From the NCBI GenBank assembly GCA_019247755.1, contig JAFBAM010000092.1:1-12800 (forward strand): a DNA stretch of 12,800 bases, read 5' to 3'. Origin of the DNA: Sphingomonas sp. (lineage in GTDB: Bacteria; Pseudomonadota; Alphaproteobacteria; Sphingomonadales; Sphingomonadaceae). The translations under genes and the position numbers were made by a program. The notes beneath the pieces were generated by a model. It did not search any database. It was given only the letters and a program-made list of their open reading frames with translations, and was not told the DNA's origin. Positions 6,541-12,800 of this stretch are shown piece after piece. How positions within the stretch are numbered: position 1 is the stretch's first letter; every line of letters starts with the position of its first letter.

Positions 6541-6578
6541 AAGGCCGCCCGGCACCACGCCGGGCGGCCTTCTTTTTT
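6541..6578 (+). terminator. Strong intrinsic terminator
   Basis: A 13-base perfect stem (6541-6553 with 6559-6571) around a 5-base loop ACCAC is followed by C and six T residues (6573-6578). It is a textbook rho-independent terminator for the glsB-like gene upstream. Its T-run touches the stop codon of the converging SIMPL gene. On the minus strand the stem is followed by a weaker, partly T-rich stretch, so it may also end that transcript less efficiently. Confidence 0.93.
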
Positions 6579-7303
6579 CACTGCAGCTCGAAGGTCATCG
6601 CCAAATTGACCTGAAGCTTCTGCTCGCCCGGCTGGACAGGCGTTGAATAATCCCTTTCTCCCCGGGCCATCATCGCAACCGGAGGCGCAGGCGGAGGCGG
6701 CGCGTAATAGCCGCCACTCTCATTCACCGACACGACGCGTACGACGCGTAGGCCGAGCGACCGAGCATAGAGCTCTGCACGAGCTCGGCCGACGGCGACC
6801 GCCTTGGCACGGGCCTCATCCAGCGCCGACTCCGGCTTTTCGACCGTCATGCTGGGACCGCTGATCTGGTTGGCGCCCTGCGCGACCAACGCATCAAGGA
6901 TCTTCCCGGAGTTCCGAATATCGTGGAAACGGACGGTGACACTGTTCGACGCCGTGTAACCGACCAGCTGTGGCGACTGGTTTTCCGGGTAACGATATTC
7001 GGGATTGAGGCTGACGTTGCTGGTCTGGATATCGCGATCCTGCACGCCGGCGCGCTTCAGCGCCGCGATGACGCGAGTCATCTTGTCCGCGGTATCCTGC
7101 AGTGCCGCGCTCGCGGTCGCGGAGCGCGAGACCACGCCCGCGCTGATCACCGCAAGATCGGGTACCCGCGTGACTTCACCGGTCGCGTTGATGTCGAGCC
7201 GGGTGCCCGTAATCGTCTGCGTGATAGCCGCCTGCTGCGCGATCGCCGCCGACGGCAGTACGGCAGCGCCGAACATCAGCGCAGCGATAAGTGCCTTCTT
7301 CAT
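6578..7303 (-). CDS. Secreted SIMPL-domain (DUF541) protein
   Basis: The 241-residue protein begins with a clear signal peptide, MKKALIAALMFGAAVLPSAAIA, likely cut after A22. The rest fits the SIMPL/DUF541 domain: an early ISATGEV-like strand (here LDINATGEVTRVPDLAVISAGV), a conserved VSLNPEYRYP-like segment and a late ARAKAVAVGRARAELYARSLG helix (about 165-190). A proline-rich stretch YYAPPPPAPPVA (about 206-217) and a C-terminal strand LQVNLAMTFELQ follow. It should be periplasmic or envelope-located; the family includes interacting proteins with little biochemical definition, sometimes linked to oxidative stress. The ATG at 7303-7301 is chosen because AGGGGAAC precedes it and the signal peptide starts there. 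It lies 86 bases after the second glsB-like gene and is probably cotranscribed with it. Confidence 0.9.
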   Translation of the reverse strand: MKKALIAALMFGAAVLPSAAIAQQAAITQTITGTRLDINATGEVTRVPDLAVISAGVVSRSATASAALQDTADKMTRVIAALKRAGVQDRDIQTSNVSLNPEYRYPENQSPQLVGYTASNSVTVRFHDIRNSGKILDALVAQGANQISGPSMTVEKPESALDEARAKAVAVGRARAELYARSLGLRVVRVVSVNESGGYYAPPPPAPPVAMMARGERDYSTPVQPGEQKLQVNLAMTFELQ

Positions 7304-7389
7304 GCCTGTTCCCCTGGCAAGTCGTTCCATGGCCCGAACGGTTGCCCGCCCTGCCATGGCCGCATCCTGAACGGCCGTAGCAGCGTCCG

Positions 7390-7650
7390 TTAAGTGCGGC
7401 GCGATGAGATGAGCCGGTACACGCCCAAAAGGATGAATGCGCCGACCACGGCAGCGATAAAGCCCGCGCCCTCATTCTCGCTGTACCAGCCGACCTGGTG
7501 ACCGATCCATCCGGCCAGCAGCGCCCCCGCGATGCCAAGGAGGACGGTAATGATGCATCCGCCGGGATCTTTCCCCGGCATCAGCAGCTTGGCGATCGCT
7601 CCAGCAATGCCGCCGATGATGATCCAGCCGATGATTCCATAATGTTCCAT
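7390..7650 (-). CDS. Second GlsB/YeaQ/YmgE family small membrane protein
   Basis: The 86-residue protein has three membrane segments (about 6-24, 32-52 and 60-79). It carries IIIGGIAGAIAKLLMPGKDPGG at the N-terminal side, a motif of the GlsB/YeaQ group (LMPG and PGG turns), and LLGIAGALLAGWIG in the middle. It differs from the plus-strand homologue at 6265, which lacks the LMPGKDPGG turn, so the two are paralogues rather than a recent duplication. The ATG at 7650 has AAAGGGCAGG upstream. It leads a probable two-gene minus-strand unit with the SIMPL gene and is divergent from the efflux operon. I found no convincing promoter for it in 7651-7836. Confidence 0.9.
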   Translation of the reverse strand: MEHYGIIGWIIIGGIAGAIAKLLMPGKDPGGCIITVLLGIAGALLAGWIGHQVGWYSENEGAGFIAAVVGAFILLGVYRLISSRRT

Positions 7651-7771
7651 GGCCTGCCCTTTGTCTTCTGTCGTGCAAGCGACCTAAAGATTGCGCTGGC
7701 AACGCCCGCTTGCGTAACAAGTGCCGTCGTTAGTCGAAAATCACTGGCTTGGATAACGGCCGAAGGGTCTG

Positions 7772-7800
7772 TTGCACGCGGTGACTTATTCGGCTAATAC
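7772..7800 (+). promoter_or_regulatory. Sigma-70-like promoter of the RND efflux operon
   Basis: TTGCAC (7772-7777) and TAATAC (7795-7800) are separated by exactly 17 bases and lie about 37 bases before the adaptor start. This is the best vegetative-type promoter in the window. A short inverted repeat, CGGCT at 7791-7795 with AGCCG at 7805-7809, overlaps the -10 and start-site region and could bind a regulator. It is read from sequence alone. Confidence 0.6.
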
Positions 7801-7836
7801 AGTCAGCCGGTAGGGCATTCAAGATTCGCTATAGGT

Positions 7837-9021
7837 ATGGATATCATGAACAGGGAAAGTTCGTTCCACTCGTCGGACACGCTCGTCGTGGTGGATCGGT
7901 CGCGTCGGCGCCGCCAGCTGATCATCGCCGCTGCAGTGGGCGTCCTCGCACTGTTAGTCGTCCTGTTCCTGATCTTCGGCCGGGGCGGATCGGACAAGGC
8001 TGCGCAGCAGGCTGCGGCCGGCGCCGGCCAGGTCCCGTCGGTGACGGTCGTCGTGCCGGGCCAGACAGCCGTCGGCCGAGTGATCGGCGCAAGCGGCCCC
8101 CTCGGCGCCAAGCGTGACCAGCCGGTCGGTATTGCCGGATCGGGCGGCCGCGTCGTCAGCGTCCTGGTTGATGCCGGCAGCTGGGTCCGCGCGGGTCAGA
8201 CCCTCGCGGTCGTCGACCGTTCGGTCCAGGCGCAACAGGCGTCGCAGCTCGCCGCACAGGTCGAGGCTGCGCGCGCCAATGCCGCGCTGGCGCAATCGAA
8301 CTATGACCGCGCGATCGCGCTGCAGGGCCGCGGCTTCGTCTCGAAGGCCGAAATCGATTCCAAGAAGGCGTCGCGCGACGCCGCCTTCGCCCAGGTCCGT
8401 GTTGCCCAGGCGCAGCTCGGCGCGACCCGCGCCGAGATCGGCCGACTGAACGTCATCGCGCCGACGAGCGGCCTGATCCTCTCGCGCAGCGTCGAGGTCG
8501 GCCAGATCGTGAGCCCCGGTTCGGGCGCACTGTTCAGGCTGGCCGAAGCTGGCCAGATGGAAATGCGCGCACAGCTCTCACAGCAGGACCTGACCTACGT
8601 CCATACCGGCATGAACGCGCAGGTGACGCCGGTCGGATCGGACCGCACCTTCACCGGCACGGTCTGGCAAGTGTCGCCAGTGATCGACCCGCAGTCGCGG
8701 CTTGGCGATGTCCGCATCGCCGTTCCTTACGATCCGTCGATGCGTCCGGGCGGCTTCGCCGAAGCGAAGATCACGAGCGGCACGACCATGGCTCCGCTGC
8801 TGCCCCAGAGCGCGGTCCTCAGCGATGATGCCGGCAATTACGTCTACATCATCAACGGCAAGAACGAGGTCGAGCGCCGCAATATCCAGATCGGCACGGT
8901 CAACGACAATGGCGTCACCATCAAGTCGGGTATCTCGGGCAACGAGCGGGTCGTGCTGTCGGCCGGCCCATTCCTGAATCCCGGCCAGAAGGTGAACCCG
9001 AGGCGTCAGGCGGCGCGCTAG
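7837..9021 (+). CDS. RND efflux periplasmic adaptor (HlyD/MFP family)
   Basis: The 394-residue protein has a cytosolic basic N-terminus (RSRRRR, 21-26) and one membrane helix (about 28-47). There is no lipobox cysteine, so it is anchored by the helix rather than a lipid. The rest is periplasmic and follows the adaptor order: first half of the lipoyl-like barrel (about 97-128), an alanine/glutamine-rich coiled-coil hairpin (about 130-202), the second lipoyl half (about 205-236, with VIAPTSGLI), a beta-barrel domain (about 241-312) and a membrane-proximal domain (313 on). It bridges the permease and an outer-membrane channel. The start is either ATG 7837 or ATG 7846; the only nearby AGG (7833-7835) is better spaced for 7846. 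Its gene is 21 bases before the permease. Confidence 0.93.
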   Translation: MDIMNRESSFHSSDTLVVVDRSRRRRQLIIAAAVGVLALLVVLFLIFGRGGSDKAAQQAAAGAGQVPSVTVVVPGQTAVGRVIGASGPLGAKRDQPVGIAGSGGRVVSVLVDAGSWVRAGQTLAVVDRSVQAQQASQLAAQVEAARANAALAQSNYDRAIALQGRGFVSKAEIDSKKASRDAAFAQVRVAQAQLGATRAEIGRLNVIAPTSGLILSRSVEVGQIVSPGSGALFRLAEAGQMEMRAQLSQQDLTYVHTGMNAQVTPVGSDRTFTGTVWQVSPVIDPQSRLGDVRIAVPYDPSMRPGGFAEAKITSGTTMAPLLPQSAVLSDDAGNYVYIINGKNEVERRNIQIGTVNDNGVTIKSGISGNERVVLSAGPFLNPGQKVNPRRQAAR

Positions 9022-9042
9022 GCGTCGGGAAAGAAGCAGACC

Positions 9043-12000
9043 ATGAATTTCCGTAACATCTCGTCCTGGTGCATTCGCAACCCGGTCGGACCGATCGTGC
9101 TGTTCGTCGGCCTGATGCTCGCCGGCATCATCGCCTTCGCGCGGATGCAGGTGAACAACGCGCCGGACATCGACTTCCCGGCGGCGATCGTCTCGGTCTC
9201 GCAGCCAGGCGCCGCGCCGAACGAGATGGAGACGCAGGTCACCCAGCGCGTCGAATCCGCCGTTCGCGGCATCACCGGCGTCGACGAGATCAACAGCACG
9301 GTGGTCGAGGGCAACAGCACCACCTTCATATCGTTCGAGCTCGGCACGCCGACCGATCGCGCGGTCAACGACGTCCGCAACGTGATCTCGCAGATCCGCG
9401 GTAACCTGCCGGACGGAATCCTCGAGCCGCAGATCCAGCGCGTGGACGCGGAGGATGAGCCATTCACCTACGTCGGCGCGCAGACCACCGACATGACGCT
9501 CGAGCAGCTCAGCTGGTACATCGACAACACCGTCGCCAAGCGTCTGCTCGGCCTCCCGGGCGTGGCCGCCGTGTCGCGCGTCGGCGGCGTCAGCCGCAAC
9601 ATCCGCGTCATCCTCGATCCTGCAGCGCTGCAATCGCAGGGCATTACCGCCGCGCAGGTCAACCAGCAGCTTCGTGCAAGCAACATGAACGGCGCCGGCG
9701 GACGCGCCGAGATCGCGGGCTCGGAGCAGTCGGTGCGTGTGCTCGGCAACGCGCAGGACGCCTACCAGCTATCGCAGACCCAGATCGCGCTGCCAGGCGG
9801 CCGCTTTGTGAAACTCGCCGACCTCGGCGAAGTGAAGGACAGCAACAGCGAGCAGCGGTCGATCGCCAAGATGAACGGCCGCCAGGTCGTGACCTTCATG
9901 GTCCAGCGAGCCAAGGGCTCGTCCGAGGTGACCGCCTATGACGGCGCCTGGCAGGAGTTGAAGAAGCTCGAGAAGGAGAACCCCAAGGTCCACTTCTCCG
10001 AGGTCTTCAACACCGTCGATTACACCAAGGCGCAGTATCGCTCCGCGATGGAAGGCCTGATCGAGGGCGCGGTCCTGGCGGTCCTCGTCGTCCTCCTCTT
10101 CCTTCGCGACATTCGCGCCACGGCAATCTCGGCCGTCGCCATCCCGCTCTCGGCGATCCCCGCGTTCGCGTTCATGAGCATGATGGGCATCACCATGAAC
10201 TTCATGTCGACGATGGCGATGGGCCTCGTCGCCGGTGTGCTCGTCGACGATGCGATCGTGGAGATCGAGAACATCGTCCGCCACATGCGCATGGGCAAAT
10301 CGGCCTATCAGGCCTCGCTCGACGCCGCGGACGAGATCGGTCTCGCGGTGCTGGCAACGACCATGGCGATCGTGGCGGTCTTCTTCCCGGTCGCGCTGAT
10401 GCCCGGAATCGCCGGCCAGTATTTCAAGGCATTCGGCTTCACCGTCGTCCTCTCGGTGCTGATGAGCTTGTTCGTCGCCCGCATGATCACGCCGCTGATC
10501 GCCGCCTATTTCCTCCGCTCGCACGGCGTCCAGCCGCACGCCGCGTGGAAGTGGATGGACAGCTATCTCAAGGTGCTGAACTGGAGCCTCGACACCAGCA
10601 AGTCGCGCGCAATGCTTTCGCGGCTGCCGAAGCCGACTAAGTCGTTCGGCTATTATGCCCTTGGCGGCTTGCTGCTCCTGCCGGTGGTTGGCGTGTTTGT
10701 CGCGGGGATCGGCGGCCTGATGAAAGGGTTTGGCGCAATCGGCCTGCCGGCGCCTTACGGCTTCCCGATCGCATTCCTGCTCGGCGCCGCCCTGGCGTAC
10801 GGCGCGGCCAAGCTGATCGCCATGCTCGTCCAGATGATAGGCAGCGGTGGCTTCGCTGAGTGGCACGGCATCATGGCCGAGCGCTGGAACGCGCGCATGC
10901 ACGACCACCGAATGGCGATGGTCGCCGCCGGTATCGGTATCCTGCTGCTTAGCTTCACCTTGTTCGGCACGCTGTCGATGTCGTTCTTCCCGCCGCAAAA
11001 CGACGATTATTCACGGGTCAACATCACGCTTCCACCCGGCACGACCCTGAAGCAGACCGAAGCGATAACCGACCGGGTCGCTGCGATGGTGTCCAAGGAC
11101 GAGAACGTCCAGCGCGTCTTCGAGCGAATCAACGTTGGCACGGGCCGCGTGAACATCGTCCTGAAGAAAGACCGTGAGCTCACCAGCACCGAGTTCGAGC
11201 GGAAGCTGTCGCCAATGCTCTCGGCATTCCCTGACGCTCGCGTGAGCTTCATGAGCCAGAACGGCGGCGGACCCGACGCGGATTCCCGCGACATCATGCT
11301 GTACCTCGGCGGGGACGACCCGGTTCAGCTCAAAGCTGTCGCAACCCAAATCGCGAAGGAAATGGAGACTGTTCCGGGGCTCCGAGCGCCGCGCGTTGGA
11401 AGCAACCTCGCCCAGCCCGAGATCACCATCAAGCCGCGCTTCGACCTTGCGGCCGACCTCGGCGTCACCACGGCCGCGCTCAGCCAGACGATCCGCATCG
11501 CGACCCTTGGCGATATCGAGCAGAACAGCGCGAAATTCTCGCTGTCCGACCGCCAGGTCCCGATCCAGGTCTCACTATCGGAGAATGCGCGGCGCGACAT
11601 CCAGACGCTTGAGAACCTCCCTGTTCCGACGTCGGGCGGTGGATCAGTCCCGCTGAAGGCCGTCGCCGACATTGGCTTTGGCTCCGGCCCGACCACGATC
11701 AGCCGGTCCAACCAGCTTCGCCGGATGACGGTCGGCGCCGATCTCGCGCCAGGCGTCGTCGAGGGCGACGTGTGGGCCAAGGTCAACCAGCTGCCGACGA
11801 TGAAGAACCTGCCGCAAGGCGTTCAGAAGATGAACCTGGGCAACCAGAAATGGCAGTCGGAGCTGCTGTTCAACTTCGCCATCGCCTTGATGTCCGGCGT
11901 CTTGCTAGTGTTCGCCGTGCTGGTGCTGCTCTACCGGCGCTTCCTGGCGCCGTTCGTGAACATGGGTTCGCTGCTGCTTGCGCCGCTAGGTGCAGCCATA

Positions 12001-12432
12001 GCGCTCCACGTCGCGAACCAGCCCGTCTCGCTGTTCGTGTTGATCGGCATCCTGATGCTGTTCGGAATCGTCGCGAAGAACTCGATCTTGCTGGTCGATT
12101 TCGCTGTCGAGATGATGAACCACGGCATGCCGAAGAACGACGCGATCTGGGAAGCAGGTCACAAGCGGGCCCAGCCGATCGTCATGACGACGATCGCGAT
12201 GGTCGCGGGCATGCTTCCGACCGCGATGTCCATCAGTGGTGACAATAGCTGGCGCGCGCCAATGGGCATCACGGTTATCGGCGGCCTGATCTTCTCGACG
12301 CTGCTAACCTTGCTTCTCGTCCCCTCCTATTTCTCGATCGCCATCTCGATCGAAAGCCGGATCGGGAAGATCTTCCACCGGTTCATCGGGCAGGAAGCGC
12401 ACGCGGCGGGAACGCCCGTCCCGGCGGAGTAA
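9043..12432 (+). CDS. RND efflux permease with extra hydrophobic insertion
   Basis: The 1129-residue inner-membrane transporter belongs to the AcrB/MdtBC-like RND superfamily and pumps drugs or other amphiphiles with proton influx. Proton-relay residues are conserved: D402-D403 in GVLVDDAIVEIENI (TM4) and K1012 in AKNSILLVDF (TM10). Two large periplasmic domains lie at about 34-337 and 645-940. The usual helices are near 15-33, 338-354, 361-382, 389-410, 435-455, 463-490, 624-644, 942-963, 969-990, 993-1012, 1044-1064 and 1072-1100. Two more hydrophobic stretches (538-558 and 574-598) sit between the normal sixth and seventh helices, explaining the 80-100 residue excess over the usual 1020-1050. 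GGGAAAGAAG precedes the ATG. It forms an operon with the adaptor; no outer-membrane factor follows. Substrate is unknown. Confidence 0.95.
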   Translation: MNFRNISSWCIRNPVGPIVLFVGLMLAGIIAFARMQVNNAPDIDFPAAIVSVSQPGAAPNEMETQVTQRVESAVRGITGVDEINSTVVEGNSTTFISFELGTPTDRAVNDVRNVISQIRGNLPDGILEPQIQRVDAEDEPFTYVGAQTTDMTLEQLSWYIDNTVAKRLLGLPGVAAVSRVGGVSRNIRVILDPAALQSQGITAAQVNQQLRASNMNGAGGRAEIAGSEQSVRVLGNAQDAYQLSQTQIALPGGRFVKLADLGEVKDSNSEQRSIAKMNGRQVVTFMVQRAKGSSEVTAYDGAWQELKKLEKENPKVHFSEVFNTVDYTKAQYRSAMEGLIEGAVLAVLVVLLFLRDIRATAISAVAIPLSAIPAFAFMSMMGITMNFMSTMAMGLVAGVLVDDAIVEIENIVRHMRMGKSAYQASLDAADEIGLAVLATTMAIVAVFFPVALMPGIAGQYFKAFGFTVVLSVLMSLFVARMITPLIAAYFLRSHGVQPHAAWKWMDSYLKVLNWSLDTSKSRAMLSRLPKPTKSFGYYALGGLLLLPVVGVFVAGIGGLMKGFGAIGLPAPYGFPIAFLLGAALAYGAAKLIAMLVQMIGSGGFAEWHGIMAERWNARMHDHRMAMVAAGIGILLLSFTLFGTLSMSFFPPQNDDYSRVNITLPPGTTLKQTEAITDRVAAMVSKDENVQRVFERINVGTGRVNIVLKKDRELTSTEFERKLSPMLSAFPDARVSFMSQNGGGPDADSRDIMLYLGGDDPVQLKAVATQIAKEMETVPGLRAPRVGSNLAQPEITIKPRFDLAADLGVTTAALSQTIRIATLGDIEQNSAKFSLSDRQVPIQVSLSENARRDIQTLENLPVPTSGGGSVPLKAVADIGFGSGPTTISRSNQLRRMTVGADLAPGVVEGDVWAKVNQLPTMKNLPQGVQKMNLGNQKWQSELLFNFAIALMSGVLLVFAVLVLLYRRFLAPFVNMGSLLLAPLGAAIALHVANQPVSLFVLIGILMLFGIVAKNSILLVDFAVEMMNHGMPKNDAIWEAGHKRAQPIVMTTIAMVAGMLPTAMSISGDNSWRAPMGITVIGGLIFSTLLTLLLVPSYFSIAISIESRIGKIFHRFIGQEAHAAGTPVPAE

Positions 12433-12457
12433 TCAGCAGGGGCTTGTGAACCTCAGC

Positions 12458-12480
12458 GCCGGCTCGTCTATTGAGCCGGC
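12458..12480 (+). terminator. Hairpin between the efflux operon and the DUF445 gene
   Basis: GCCGGCTC (12458-12465) and GAGCCGGC (12473-12480) are perfect 8-base arms around a 7-base loop, 25 bases after the permease stop. There is no T-run. It may be a weak terminator, but it directly abuts the first ATG of the next gene, so it could also affect initiation there. Confidence 0.45.
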
Positions 12481-12800
12481 ATGCGAGCGATGACCAACGG
12501 CGCTCTTTCCCGCTTCAACCCGGCGCAACCCGGCGCGCAGGGAATGAAGGTGGTCGCCACCGGCCTGCTGGTGGTGATGGCGGCGGTGTTCTTCGTCACG
12601 CGGGCCTTCGAGCATCAGTATCCGGCGCTTGGTTATGTGAAGGCGTTCGCCGAAGCGGCGATGGTCGGCGGCCTGGCCGATTGGTTCGCGGTGACCGCGT
12701 TGTTCCGCCATCCGCTGGGGTTGCCAATCCCGCACACCGCGATCATCCCGCGCAACAAGGACCGGATCGGCGAGGCGCTCGCCAATTTCCTGAAGGAGAA
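12481..12800 (+). CDS. DUF445 family membrane protein, cut by right window edge
   Basis: About 106 residues are visible and the frame stays open to the end. The conserved DUF445 (YjiN-like) signature is plain: one membrane helix (about 23-39, starting MKVVATGLLVVMAAVFFVT), then EAAMVGGLADWFAVTALFRHPLGLPIPHTAIIP and the following NKDRIGEALANFL segment. Members are inner-membrane proteins of unknown function. Three starts are possible: ATG 12481, ATG 12490 and ATG 12544. None has a good ribosome site, and the first lies directly against a hairpin. GGGA touches the third, so 12481 is a conventional choice only. It follows the permease by 48 bases. Confidence 0.85.
   Translation, partial: MRAMTNGALSRFNPAQPGAQGMKVVATGLLVVMAAVFFVTRAFEHQYPALGYVKAFAEAAMVGGLADWFAVTALFRHPLGLPIPHTAIIPRNKDRIGEALANFLKE

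Noticed and set aside
8578..10998. Long minus-strand open frames opposite the efflux operon (about 351 and 409 residues).
   Set aside because: Their translations are rich in Arg, His, Asp and Ala with no family motifs, as expected opposite high-GC genes. The plus-strand frames have clear RND and adaptor motifs.
1..12800. Searched for CRISPR arrays, insertion sequences, tRNA or rRNA genes, riboswitches and toxin-antitoxin or defence genes.
   Set aside because: None could be seen. All sizeable reading frames are accounted for by ordinary chromosomal genes.

Overview
The window is high-GC, densely coded DNA that looks like an alphaproteobacterium, most likely Sphingomonadales (Sphingomonas or a close relative). 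The main pointers are a SciP/DUF1153 cell-cycle regulator, an EcfG-like stress promoter, TTAACCA (CtrA half-site-like) motifs in intergenic DNA, an MnmA with alphaproteobacterial-type CxxC spacing, and the overall codon bias. No mobile element, CRISPR array, tRNA or rRNA is visible, and no stretch over 300 bases lacks a gene. The longest non-coding gap is 7651-7836.

Left part (1-5426) is housekeeping and maintenance. On the minus strand a class B J-domain co-chaperone is followed by a YihY/BrkB membrane protein that runs off the left edge. Divergent from these is a tight plus-strand run: pyridoxamine phosphate oxidase (pdxH), a FieF-type divalent metal exporter, and a PhzF-like isomerase-fold enzyme. 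It meets, stop codon on stop codon, a minus-strand pair of mnmA (tRNA 2-thiouridylase) and an overlapping Nudix hydrolase.

Middle part (5427-7836) holds small regulatory and stress genes: an uncharacterised 74-residue ORF, sciP (inhibitor of the CtrA cell-cycle regulator), and a GlsB/YeaQ-type small membrane protein behind an EcfG-like promoter with a 20-bp inverted repeat. A strong intrinsic terminator follows, then on the minus strand a secreted SIMPL-domain protein and a second GlsB/YeaQ-type protein.

Right part (7837-12800) is a two-gene RND efflux unit, with its own sigma-70-like promoter, followed by the start of a DUF445 membrane protein. The unit consists of a membrane-anchored periplasmic adaptor and a 1129-residue permease. 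The permease is about 80-100 residues longer than usual because of an extra hydrophobic segment before the seventh canonical transmembrane helix. No outer-membrane channel gene is present in the window.

I see no clearly new multi-gene system. The most unusual items are the RND insertion, the control region of the first glsB-like gene, and the sciP upstream region.
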